Of a stretch of DNA of 25,643 nucleotides, positions 6,146 through 12,949 are shown piece by piece. The notes beneath the pieces were generated by a model. That model saw only the letters and a program-made list of their open reading frames with translations. It was not told the DNA's origin and made no database searches. The position numbers and the translations under genes were made by a program. Every line of letters begins with the position of its first letter. Within the stretch, counting starts at the first letter, position 1. The stretch covers positions 1 through 25,643 of the forward strand of contig CAJUOA010000039.1 in the NCBI GenBank assembly GCA_910587785.1. Direction: 5' to 3'. This stretch comes from an uncultured Oscillospiraceae bacterium. GTDB taxonomy: Bacteria > Bacillota > Clostridia > Oscillospirales > Oscillospiraceae.

Positions 6146-7297
6146 ATGCGAAAGAAATTATCCCTGGTTCTGGCACTCCTTTTAGTTTTTGGGCTGGTTC
6201 CTAAAGCTGACGCAAGTAGCTCCCCGTTCAGTGATGTCCCCACAAGCCACTGGGCCTATGACGCAATTCTGGAGGCATATGAGGATGGCGTGGTGCAAGG
6301 GACGGGCCATAATGTTGACGGCGCGGCCATTTTTAACCCCAGTGGCAAGGTCACGATTGCCCAGTTCAACGCGATCCTCACCCGGGCCTTTTATCCAAAA
6401 GAGATCAAGTACGCCGAACCGGATGACTGGGCTATTAAAAATTATGGCGAATTAGCAAGGAATTTTAAGGTCGGATTTTCTCACGGCCTGTTCGCTAGTT
6501 TGGATACATTACCCCATGAGCTTTCGCGGGTAGAAATGGCTGAAATGATGTACCATCTCCTGGAGGAAGAGGGAATACCATATCCAGACCGTCAGGAACT
6601 GGAAAAAATAAAGAGCAAGATCCCCGATATCAACACCACAACCCATGACTATGCGGTATCCTACTGCTACTATTTCGGCCTTCTCACCGGCGTGGACATA
6701 AAGGGCAATTTTACCCCCATGGGGACTGTGACCAGAGCACAGACGGCGGTTATCTATGTCAGGCTGAAGAATATCATTGAGCCGGTGCGCGAAGCTGCCG
6801 GACCCCCGACTTTGACAAACGGGCAGCTTGTAACGGAAGAAAATGTTCTAGCTCTAATGGAGGAATACCGGAATGGAAAGGAGCCAGGGGAGAGGGCGAA
6901 GCAGGCAGGGTTTACATCGTATATGGACAGGGCTGCGTATGATCCGTATAACCCGCCATATTCGATAATGAAATCAGATTTGGGAAGCGGAACAGAATGC
7001 GCCAAATTTGCATTTGCTTTTTTCGATGATATCTTTGGAACAGACGCATTCATGCATAAAGTAGCGAGCTATGCGGATATCCGCCCTGGCGATCTGATTC
7101 ATTGGGACGGCCATTGGGCGATTGCGATGGAGCGTCCCTATTATGAAATTAATTTTGATGGTGTAGGGCATTGGGTTGTACACCATGTAGGTGGTGGTGG
7201 TGGCCATATATCCGGTGGGTCGATTGGCTGGGGTGGAAATCCCTGGTCAGTCGATGGTGACAATATGATTGCCGCTTACACCCGTTATCCCGACTAA
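6146..7297 (+). CDS. Secreted SLH-domain protein with NlpC/P60- or CHAP-like C-terminal domain
   Basis: 383 residues. A signal peptide (MRKKLSLVLALLLVFGLVPK, cleavage near A23) is followed by three S-layer homology repeats (about 27-84, 88-143 and 158-210), which anchor proteins to wall polysaccharide. Residues 230-383 look like a cysteine-peptidase fold: C285 in SGTECAKFAFAFF and H323 in RPGDLIHWDGHWAIA match the Cys and His of NlpC/P60 or CHAP enzymes, and a Gly-rich loop is at 349-360. The probable role is peptidoglycan cleavage at the cell surface. On a mobile element this could open the wall for DNA transfer or act on neighbours (inference). The start has AGAAAGGCGG upstream. Last gene of the operon. 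Confidence 0.8.
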   Translation: MRKKLSLVLALLLVFGLVPKADASSSPFSDVPTSHWAYDAILEAYEDGVVQGTGHNVDGAAIFNPSGKVTIAQFNAILTRAFYPKEIKYAEPDDWAIKNYGELARNFKVGFSHGLFASLDTLPHELSRVEMAEMMYHLLEEEGIPYPDRQELEKIKSKIPDINTTTHDYAVSYCYYFGLLTGVDIKGNFTPMGTVTRAQTAVIYVRLKNIIEPVREAAGPPTLTNGQLVTEENVLALMEEYRNGKEPGERAKQAGFTSYMDRAAYDPYNPPYSIMKSDLGSGTECAKFAFAFFDDIFGTDAFMHKVASYADIRPGDLIHWDGHWAIAMERPYYEINFDGVGHWVVHHVGGGGGHISGGSIGWGGNPWSVDGDNMIAAYTRYPD

Positions 7298-7306
7298 ACA
7301 AGCAAC

Positions 7307-7331
7307 ACCCCCGCCCAACTCGGGCGGGGGT
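7307..7331 (+). terminator. Terminator hairpin of the cargo operon
   Basis: ACCCCCGCCC (7307-7316), loop AACTC, GGGCGGGGGT (7322-7331), directly after the SLH gene and running into the second 22-bp palindrome. The T-tract is poor (TATTT) but the stem is very strong. Confidence 0.8.
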
Positions 7332-7353
7332 ATTTGAAAATGCACTTTCAAAA
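7332..7353. repeat. 22-bp palindrome, copy 2 (inverted relative to copy 1)
   Basis: ATTTGAAAATGCACTTTCAAAA. Its reverse complement matches 4929-4950 at 21 of 22 positions. It lies at the convergent end of the SLH gene and the SprT-like gene. Confidence 0.75.
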
Positions 7354-7355
7354 TC

Positions 7356-8015
7356 CTATTCAGCTGTTACCATCCTCTCCATGCAATCTCCGCAGATGAT
7401 GTTGACATCCCTGGTAGCCCGGACGGACTGCCCGCATTTGGGGCAAACCAGCTTGCGTGTACTGGACGGCCTCCCGCCGCCGTTTTGCGGTCCTCCTGTG
7501 CCGGCCCCTGACTTTCCGGGAGTTCCAATACCTCTTGCCGAGAACCCCTCCGTTCGGCTCATGTGTACGTCTTCCCAGCCCTGCTCGATGATGAACTCCA
7601 CCAGCACGTCCGAAGGTTCGGTAACACTCCATCCGATGCGCTTGTCATAGCTGATTTCCAGGTCCCGTGCCTGAGCTGCATCCCGGAAGGTCTTGTTGTG
7701 GTATGTCCCGTTCCGGCTGCAATCCTTGATTCCGTTTTGCAAATGGTAGAGGTGTACCATCTCATGCAGGACGGTGGCAACCACGTTTTCGATTGGCCTG
7801 TCCAGCGTCCCCGCGCCGATGTTCAACTCGTGGCGGCGTTCCCCGTCCGCACGAGCCCACGCTTTAGCAACGGTAACATGCCCGTAGGCCCTGGGCGTGG
7901 ATTGGATGGTAATAACTGGCTCCTCTAGCTGGCTGTCAAAATAGCGGCTGTTCAGGGCACGGAAAATCTTTTCCATATATCCGGCCGTCCTGCTGGTCTT
8001 GATAGTCTCTTTCAT
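7356..8015 (-). CDS. SprT-like zinc metallopeptidase with C-terminal zinc ribbon
   Basis: 219 residues. A SprT/SPRTN-like core (about 12-135) carries the HEMVH motif (H84, E85, H88) and a third ligand candidate H106 in GTYHNKTFRD. A linker rich in Gly and Ser follows, then a zinc ribbon (CPKCG ... CGDC, about 190-210). ATG 8015 is chosen (GGAGG at 8026-8030); longer upstream frames lack support. SprT-like proteases are known in eukaryotes for cleaving DNA-bound proteins, and many mobile elements carry bacterial relatives. A role in protecting or clearing element DNA, for example of covalently bound relaxase, would fit but is inference. It is transcribed against the cargo operon. Confidence 0.85.
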   Translation of the reverse strand: MKETIKTSRTAGYMEKIFRALNSRYFDSQLEEPVITIQSTPRAYGHVTVAKAWARADGERRHELNIGAGTLDRPIENVVATVLHEMVHLYHLQNGIKDCSRNGTYHNKTFRDAAQARDLEISYDKRIGWSVTEPSDVLVEFIIEQGWEDVHMSRTEGFSARGIGTPGKSGAGTGGPQNGGGRPSSTRKLVCPKCGQSVRATRDVNIICGDCMERMVTAE

Positions 8016-8100
8016 AGCGTCAACGCCTCCCATAATAAATATTGAGCGGAGCGAAGCTCGCGGGCGAGCTTCGTTGCCCCCCACCAGCGCAGGCGGAGCG

Positions 8101-8193
8101 GACAGTCAAGGCTGGGCCAACGGCCCACTCGCGAAAAAATATCTCTCTGGCTCTTACGGAAACCAGAGAGATATTTTTTCGGCCTTGACAGTC
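8101..8193. other. Predicted three-way-junction structure
   Basis: The outer stem 8101-8112 / 8182-8193 (12 pairs, one mismatch) encloses a small hairpin GGGCC-AAC-GGCCC (8114-8126) and a 19-pair stem 8132-8150 / 8163-8181 with a 12-base loop. No T-tract follows on either side. The fold could act as DNA (single-strand origin, oriT) or as RNA. Confidence 0.6.
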
Positions 8194-8263
8194 TGTGGAG
8201 GCTGTGCTACCCCCTCCGTGCTGTTTCAGCACCATTTATAGCCGGATATTTGGTCATAACTTT

Positions 8264-8292
8264 TTGACGGCAAATGTGTCATATTTTTATAA
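8264..8292 (+). promoter_or_regulatory. Putative promoter upstream of the Rep region
   Basis: TTGACG (8264-8269), 17-base spacer, TTATAA (8287-8292). It would transcribe toward the palindromic sites and the initiator operon. Confidence 0.45.
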
Positions 8293-8346
8293 AAAATGGA
8301 TAATTTCGCAACCCCTATGCGTACACCTCTAAAAATATCAAGAATA

Positions 8347-8401
8347 TTTCGCCGAAATTTCAGAATTTTTCAGCCCTAAAACAACCGATATTTCGTCGAA
8401 A
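8347..8401. promoter_or_regulatory. Two TTTCG(C/T)CGAAA palindromes
   Basis: TTTCGCCGAAA at 8347-8357 and TTTCGTCGAAA at 8391-8401, 44 bases apart (about four helical turns), between the two putative promoters. Likely protein-binding sites, either operator or initiator-binding. Confidence 0.5.
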
Positions 8402-8408
8402 TCCCATC

Positions 8409-8437
8409 TTGCAGGAATGCTTTTAGGCTGGTATACT
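8409..8437 (+). promoter_or_regulatory. Putative promoter of a short structured transcript
   Basis: TTGCAG (8409-8414), 17-base spacer ending in TGG, TATACT (8432-8437). The predicted start is near 8444, with the large hairpin ending in a T-run about 140 bases downstream. Confidence 0.5.
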
Positions 8438-8490
8438 GATAAGTGCAGGGAGCAAGTGGACAACTTGTTTCGCTGGATATTTATAAAAGG

Positions 8491-8597
8491 GACGGATGAA
8501 AAGGCAAATCAGAATACGGAATTTAGGCTGTAGTACTCAGTGGGAGTAGTATAGCCTGGTGATTCCGTATCCTGATTTGCCTTTTTTGTTGTCCGTC
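8491..8597 (+). ncRNA. Candidate structured RNA or single-strand origin (long hairpin)
   Basis: Nested pairing: GACGGA (8491-8496) with TCCGTC (8592-8597); 8499-8512 with 8572-8585 (14 pairs); ATACGGAAT (8514-8522) with ATTCCGTAT (8562-8570); AGGCT (8525-8529) with AGCCT (8553-8557); TACTC (8534-8538) with GAGTA (8544-8548). The right arm ends in CCTTTTTTG, so as RNA it would terminate transcription. With the promoter at 8409-8437 a ~145-nt transcript is plausible. As DNA it could be a lagging-strand origin. I do not recognise it as a named RNA family. Confidence 0.5.
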
Positions 8598-8822
8598 AAG
8601 CACCTTGAAAATTGAATATTGTTCCTTTTACTCAGTTTTTCCCTTTGTTTTCCCAAAAAACGTCTTCTGATATTCTGTTTTGTGTTTCGCGTATGTTTAT
8701 GCGGGGCTGGAACCGCGTAGAGTTTCCCAGCAGCCAACCTAGCGAGCTGATGCGCAAAGGGCAGCGGGGTGCGACTACACCCCATCCCAATAAAAATCTT
8801 ATGATGAAAGGACTTGATAACC

Positions 8823-9065
8823 ATGAAAGTAATCGGATTCAAAAGAGCGGACTTTATGTCCAAGGAGGGAGCTCCCATTACTGGCTATAACCTCTACCTC
8901 AGCTACCCCATTACCGGCGAGGATGCCGACGGCTCAGCCTGTGAGCGGTACTACATGACGGACGCCAAACTCGCCCGGAGCGGGTACAAGCCCCACGTAG
9001 GGGATGAGGTGAACGTCTCCTTCAATCGCTTCGGCAAGCCCGACATCATCACGGTCATTAAGTAG
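8823..9065 (+). CDS. Small basic protein preceding the initiator, possible OB-fold DNA-binding protein
   Basis: 80 residues with alternating short strands (MKVIGFKRADF, ITGYNLYLSYPI, a basic YKPHVGDEVNVSFNRFGKPD end). The VGDxVxVxxNRxGK segment recalls OB-fold or small replication accessory proteins of integrative elements, but I cannot name a family with certainty. AAAGGA about 11 bases before ATG 8823 serves as binding site. It is the first gene of the rightward transfer/replication unit (Rep, FtsK, Xis, Int). A role in binding single-stranded DNA or assisting the initiator is an inference from position and composition. Confidence 0.75.
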   Translation: MKVIGFKRADFMSKEGAPITGYNLYLSYPITGEDADGSACERYYMTDAKLARSGYKPHVGDEVNVSFNRFGKPDIITVIK

Positions 9066-9108
9066 CGAACCCATCTGGTTCCCCCTCCCCGGAGGGGAGG
9101 GGGCTACT
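9061..9108 (+). promoter_or_regulatory. Strong intercistronic hairpin before the Rep gene
   Basis: CCCCCTCCCC (9081-9090), loop GGA, GGGGAGGGGG (9094-9103), with outer AGTAG (9061-9065) pairing to CTACT (9104-9108). There is no T-run, so it is more likely an attenuator or mRNA-processing/stability element that sets initiator level than a plain terminator. Confidence 0.6.
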
Positions 9109-9163
9109 CGATAAGACAACAAATTGAAGTCACCCACCCTACAGGAAAGGGGGATTTCATCCT

Positions 9164-9988
9164 TTGACAGAGAACACAACCCCTGCTGTTTACACCAACG
9201 CACGCATCAAATCCTACCCCGGCAAAGCCGTTGTTCAAGTTGCCAGCAAGCCAATTTTCCAATACACCCCCGGCCTCAGCCAGCCGCGCGGCTACGATGT
9301 CTCGCCTCCTGGAATGGCGGAGGACCCGGACAGAGCCAAAGAAGAAAGTCAGCGGAGAGCGGCGGCGCGGGTAAGGGATATTGCCCTCTGCAACCAGTTC
9401 GAGTATTTTTTCACCTGGACGCTGGACGGCACATTGATAGACCGCTATGACCCGGAAACCATTTATCCCAAGGTCCGTAATTTCCTCAACAACGCCGTCA
9501 AGCGCAAGGGCTTCGCCTATGTGTTGGTTCCCGAATACCACACCTTAAAGGAAGGCGAGGATATTCGTGCCATCCACATGCACGGCCTTTGTATTCTGGG
9601 AGAGGTGCCAATTACCCGAGCACGCAGCAAAGCGGGTAAACCCCTCTCCGACAGGAGCGGCAGGCCCATTTACAACATGACCTCCTGGACGTGGGGATAC
9701 TCCACCTGCGTGCCCCTGGACCAGAATTATGAGCGCGCTGTCAACTATGTCGTGAAGTATGTCACCAAAACCGAGGAAAAAATCTTCGGCAAATGGTATT
9801 TATCCAGCCGGAATTTGGTCAAGCATCCGGAGGTAATCCCACTGGACCCGATACGCTATGACGAATTTCGAGACCCTGAAAAATTGAAAACTAACGTCCA
9901 ATATGAAGCCAAAATCTACGAGAGCTTCGATGGCGGACTTTGTATCATAACGGAAGAATTTCCGCCTCTGCAACCAGAGGAAACATAA
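9164..9988 (+). CDS. HUH-superfamily replication initiator / relaxase-like protein
   Basis: 274 residues. The core shows the HUH metal motif at H138-M-H140 (RAIHMHGLCIL) and a downstream tyrosine motif NYVVKYVTK (Y195, Y199), where one tyrosine would nick DNA and stay bound to the 5' end. A possible motif 1 is FFTWTLDGT (82-90). The only usable start is TTG 9164, with GGAAAGGGGG about 10 bases upstream. Such proteins start rolling-circle replication and, in small integrative elements, can also start transfer. It is followed 29 bases later by the FtsK-like gene. Family type (Rep versus relaxase) cannot be settled from sequence alone, but the single HxH and YxxKY pattern favours a rolling-circle initiator. 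Confidence 0.85.
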   Translation: MTENTTPAVYTNARIKSYPGKAVVQVASKPIFQYTPGLSQPRGYDVSPPGMAEDPDRAKEESQRRAAARVRDIALCNQFEYFFTWTLDGTLIDRYDPETIYPKVRNFLNNAVKRKGFAYVLVPEYHTLKEGEDIRAIHMHGLCILGEVPITRARSKAGKPLSDRSGRPIYNMTSWTWGYSTCVPLDQNYERAVNYVVKYVTKTEEKIFGKWYLSSRNLVKHPEVIPLDPIRYDEFRDPEKLKTNVQYEAKIYESFDGGLCIITEEFPPLQPEET

Positions 9989-10017
9989 ATTATTACAGGA
10001 AATGGAGTGATTTGCTT

Positions 10018-11358
10018 ATGTACAGCAATTTTGATAAACGCCAGGAATTGGCACGGCAGACCCAGACGGTTCAGACCTTCCGGCGCATACGGCGAGGCAT
10101 CGGCGCAGTCCGCAACAGCCGGGCAAAGCTGATAATTCTGGCAAGTCTCTGGATTATGGCGGGCATTATCTGGCTGACCCGGCATCCCATGATGGGTTAT
10201 GGTCCGGATACGCCGCTTGCTCCGGTGCTGGACGCTCTGACGGTGATTGTGCTGCTGCTCCTGACAGCGGCCCTCTCCCTGGCCCTCCTATGGGCCTGGG
10301 GAGGGCCCTGGCAGGCTGGACAGGTGCAGGACAATCTGCTCCGTATTGGGCTGGTCAACGCCGTCGGGGAGCCGCCCACGTTGCTGTCCGTCACCGTAAA
10401 TCCCGGCAATCCAAAAGTCAGAGATTACACCTTCTACACCTGCGGCATCCCGGTTTCTGCATGGCTGGACTGCGCCGATAAAATCCAATCCGCATTGAAT
10501 GGCTCTATTGCTGACATCAGCTATGGAGAGGACAATCAAACTGTTACACTGTCTCTCGCCCCGCCTGCGACAAAGTGGCCTGAGCGTATCGTGTGGTATG
10601 ACCGCAATGTCTCTCTGGAGAACTTTGTCCTGACGCTGGGAGAAAGTCAGCTCGGTCCTGTGACCGTGGACCTGAGAACCAATGCCCATATTCTCCTGGG
10701 CGGCGTAACAGGTTCAGGCAAGACAGTACTGCTCAAGGTGCTGCTCCGGCAGGCCATTGATAAGGGAGCAAGGGTGTATATCGCTGACTTCAAAGGCGGC
10801 GTGGACTTCAAATCGTGGTTCCGGGAGAACTGCTGCATGAGCTATGATATGGACACAACGCTGAAAACTCTGGCTGAATGGGAGAATGAGCTGGACCGCC
10901 GCAAGACGCTTTTGCGGGATTCCAACTGCTCCAACATTGACGAGTACAACGCCATGTTTACCGAAACAAAGCTCCACCGCTGGGCGTTTGCTTGTGACGA
11001 GATTGCCATGATGCTGGACAAGACCGGGCAGAGCAAGGAGCAGAAGGAGAAGATCGACAAGGCCAGCGCGGTCCTCTCCCTCCTGGCCTGTCAGGGGCGC
11101 AGCTTCGGCCTCCACCTCATTCTGGCGACACAGAGGCCGGACGCGAACGTCATGCCTGCCCAGGTGCGCTCCAACATCGACTACCGTGTGTGCGGCAGGG
11201 CGGACAGTATCCTCTCGTCCATCATCATTGACAGCACCGCCGCCGCCGAGCTCATCCCCAAGAACGCCAAGGGCCTGTTTATGCTCAATGACAGCAGCGG
11301 CAGGGATACCAGCGCAACCGTATTCAAGTCCTACATCCTGCCAGATGGCGCAAACTAA
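10018..11358 (+). CDS. FtsK/SpoIIIE-family DNA translocase (TcpA-like coupling protein)
   Basis: 446 residues. A basic N-terminus precedes two membrane spans (about 37-54 and 68-94), a 120-residue linker domain and an ATPase domain with Walker A GGVTGSGKT (228-236) and Walker B FACDEIAMM (D327, E328). A conserved LILATQRPD segment follows. The ATG at 10018 is used; the longer open frame overlaps the Rep gene. These hexameric pumps move DNA through a membrane pore. In ICEs they link the nicked DNA-relaxase complex to the transfer channel, and in actinomycete elements one FtsK-like protein suffices for double-strand transfer. With no secretion genes here, it may work alone or with a helper. Confidence 0.92.
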   Translation: MYSNFDKRQELARQTQTVQTFRRIRRGIGAVRNSRAKLIILASLWIMAGIIWLTRHPMMGYGPDTPLAPVLDALTVIVLLLLTAALSLALLWAWGGPWQAGQVQDNLLRIGLVNAVGEPPTLLSVTVNPGNPKVRDYTFYTCGIPVSAWLDCADKIQSALNGSIADISYGEDNQTVTLSLAPPATKWPERIVWYDRNVSLENFVLTLGESQLGPVTVDLRTNAHILLGGVTGSGKTVLLKVLLRQAIDKGARVYIADFKGGVDFKSWFRENCCMSYDMDTTLKTLAEWENELDRRKTLLRDSNCSNIDEYNAMFTETKLHRWAFACDEIAMMLDKTGQSKEQKEKIDKASAVLSLLACQGRSFGLHLILATQRPDANVMPAQVRSNIDYRVCGRADSILSSIIIDSTAAAELIPKNAKGLFMLNDSSGRDTSATVFKSYILPDGAN

Positions 11359-11368
11359 GGAGGAAGTC

Positions 11369-11560
11369 ATGGAGAACAAAAAGTACACCAATATTGAACA
11401 GCTCCCCCTCGTCCTCTCGGTGGAGCAGCTTGCCGACGTGCTGGGAATTGGGCTTAACAACGCCTACCAGCTTGTCAGAAGCAGCAGTATCCGAAGCGTC
11501 CGTATCGGGAGGCAGTACAAAATCCCGAAGGATGCGTTGGAAGTCTATCTAACCGCCTAA
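11369..11560 (+). CDS. Excisionase-type helix-turn-helix protein
   Basis: 63 residues. A MerR-like winged helix (HTH_17/Xis class): LSVEQLADVLGIGLNNAYQL at about 15-34, then RIGRQYKIPKDALEVYL as wing and last helix. ATG 11369 follows AAGGAGG by 6 bases. It starts 10 bases after the FtsK-like gene and lies just before the integrase, the standard place for a recombination directionality factor. Expected to bind the attachment arms and favour excision; it may also repress the integrase promoter at 11567-11595. Confidence 0.87.
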   Translation: MENKKYTNIEQLPLVLSVEQLADVLGIGLNNAYQLVRSSSIRSVRIGRQYKIPKDALEVYLTA

Positions 11561-11566
11561 AACCTA

Positions 11567-11621
11567 TTGACCTGCCGCCACGCATGAGGTACAATGCCCA
11601 TAGTGCATCTGCGTGGCGGCA
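11567..11621 (+). promoter_or_regulatory. Integrase promoter with 12-bp inverted repeat
   Basis: TTGACC (11567-11572), 17-base spacer, TACAAT (11590-11595). TGCCGCCACGCA (11573-11584) in the spacer is the exact reverse complement of TGCGTGGCGGCA (11610-11621), just ahead of the AAAAAGGAGG ribosome site. In read-through mRNA from upstream this forms a hairpin next to the ribosome site; in DNA it could be an operator. mRNA started at this promoter would lack the left arm. Confidence 0.65.
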
Positions 11622-11638
11622 AAAAGGAGGATATAAAT

Positions 11639-12847
11639 ATGCCACGCACGAAAGAAAAAAGAAGCCGCAACGCCAACGGCAGCGGAGCCGTCCATAAGAA
11701 AACCGTTATCCGAAATGGCAAAAAATATATCTATTGGGAGGGCCGCTACACCGAGGGCTATGACCCCAGCACTGGAAAGCAGATTCAACGCTCCATCACC
11801 GGCAAGAAAAAGAGTGAGGTAGCGGAGAAATTACGGAAAGCCACCGCCGCTATTGACGCTGGCACCTACACCGCCCCCAACAAAATGACCGTGGGGCAAT
11901 GGTTGGACATCTGGACGGCTGACTATCTGGGCGGCGTGAAGCCCCGGACAGTTGAGTCCTATCTCTGTCAGATTAAAAACCATATTCGCCCCGAGTTGGG
12001 AGCTATCCGTCTGGATACCCTAAATCCGCATACGATACAACGGTTTTACAACGGCCTGGGGGAAGAGAAGGACGGCAAACCCGGACTGTCTCCAAAGTCC
12101 ATCAAGATTGTTCATGGTGTGCTGCACAAGGTTATGGGACAGGCTGTCGCGCTGGGCTATCTGCAATCCAATCCCGCTGATAAATGCACCTTGCCCAAGG
12201 TGGTACGCAAGGAACTGAACCCGCTGGACGAGGATGCCATTACCCGCTTTATGGAGGCCATAAAAGGCCACCGCTTTGAATTGGTCTTTCTGGTCACGCT
12301 GTTCACCGGAATGCGTCAAGGGGAAGTCCTTGGCCTTGCCTGGGACTGCGTAGACTTTGACCGGGGAACCATCTCTATTCGCAGACAGCTCCAAAAGGCC
12401 ACGGACAGCACAGGAGAATACCGGCTTCTCACGCCGAAGAACGGCAAGGGCAGGACAATCACCCCAGCCCCCTTTGTGATGGAGCTGTTACAGACCCAGC
12501 GGAGACGGCAGGCGGAATGGAAACTAGCGATTGGCTCCGCCTGGGAGGATAGCGGCCTTGTGTTCACCAACGAAATGGGCAGACATCTCATGCCCCATGT
12601 GGTATATAAGGCGTTTAAGAAGGTCGCCGCCTCGATTGGCTGTTCAGATACCCGCTTCCATGACCTGCGCCATTCTTATGCCGTGGCAGCGATAAAAAGC
12701 GGGGACGACATCAAAACGGTGCAGGGCAACCTGGGCCATGCCACCGCCGCCTTTACACTGGATGTCTACGGTCATGTCACCGATCAGATGAAGCGGGAAA
12801 GCGCACAGCGGATGGAGAACTTTATCCGGGGCGTTGCTGCTGGATAA
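11639..12847 (+). CDS. Tyrosine recombinase (integrase of element 2)
   Basis: 402 residues, the normal size for Tn916/phage-type integrases. Order: AP2-like arm-binding domain (about 15-75), SAM-like core-binding domain (83-180), catalytic domain with R226 (TGMRQGEVLGL), K near 267-270, H341-x2-R344 (FHDLRHSY), H367 (NLGHATA) and nucleophile Y377 (DVYGHV). All five catalytic positions are present. ATG 11639 has AAAAAGGAGG upstream. It ends 102 bases before the tRNA-Pro gene, whose 3' end is the inferred attachment site. It shares little with the zinc-ribbon integrase of element 1 beyond the catalytic residues. Confidence 0.95.
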   Translation: MPRTKEKRSRNANGSGAVHKKTVIRNGKKYIYWEGRYTEGYDPSTGKQIQRSITGKKKSEVAEKLRKATAAIDAGTYTAPNKMTVGQWLDIWTADYLGGVKPRTVESYLCQIKNHIRPELGAIRLDTLNPHTIQRFYNGLGEEKDGKPGLSPKSIKIVHGVLHKVMGQAVALGYLQSNPADKCTLPKVVRKELNPLDEDAITRFMEAIKGHRFELVFLVTLFTGMRQGEVLGLAWDCVDFDRGTISIRRQLQKATDSTGEYRLLTPKNGKGRTITPAPFVMELLQTQRRRQAEWKLAIGSAWEDSGLVFTNEMGRHLMPHVVYKAFKKVAASIGCSDTRFHDLRHSYAVAAIKSGDDIKTVQGNLGHATAAFTLDVYGHVTDQMKRESAQRMENFIRGVAAG

Positions 12848-12912
12848 GGGAAAACAAGTGAAAAAACGCCATAAGGGAAAATTAAGGGAAAACATCTTCC
12901 AACAAACAGGAA

Positions 12913-12945
12913 AAATCCCTGTAACCACTGCGGTTACAGGGATTT
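12913..12945. terminator. Hairpin between integrase and tRNA-Pro
   Basis: AAATCCCTGTAACC (12913-12926), loop ACTGC, GGTTACAGGGATTT (12932-12945). It lies between convergent integrase and tRNA genes. It is flanked by A/T on both sides, so it may terminate both. It occupies the same place relative to the att core as the hairpin at 4634-4679. Confidence 0.75.
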
Positions 12946-12949
12946 CGGG

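Larger units (their letters stand above)
8016..8822. other. 800-base non-coding region, candidate transfer/replication origin
   Basis: No credible gene. It holds a dense series of inverted repeats: 8052-8060/8065-8073, the three-way junction at 8101-8193, GTGCTG-TTT-CAGCAC (8218-8232), paired TTTCG(C/T)CGAAA sites, the 107-base hairpin at 8491-8597 and GGGGTG/CACCCC (8766-8783). Two plausible plus-strand promoters lie at 8264-8292 and 8409-8437. Its position directly upstream of the HUH initiator operon suggests it contains the double-strand or single-strand origin and/or oriT. Confidence 0.6.

Noticed and set aside
8020..8235. Open frame (71 codons, minus) in the structured region
   Set aside because: It consists of the hairpin arms read as codons. 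No ribosome site; structure explains the sequence better.
8296..8379. 27-codon ATG frame downstream of the 8264 promoter
   Set aside because: No Shine-Dalgarno sequence, and it spans the palindromic site at 8347-8357.
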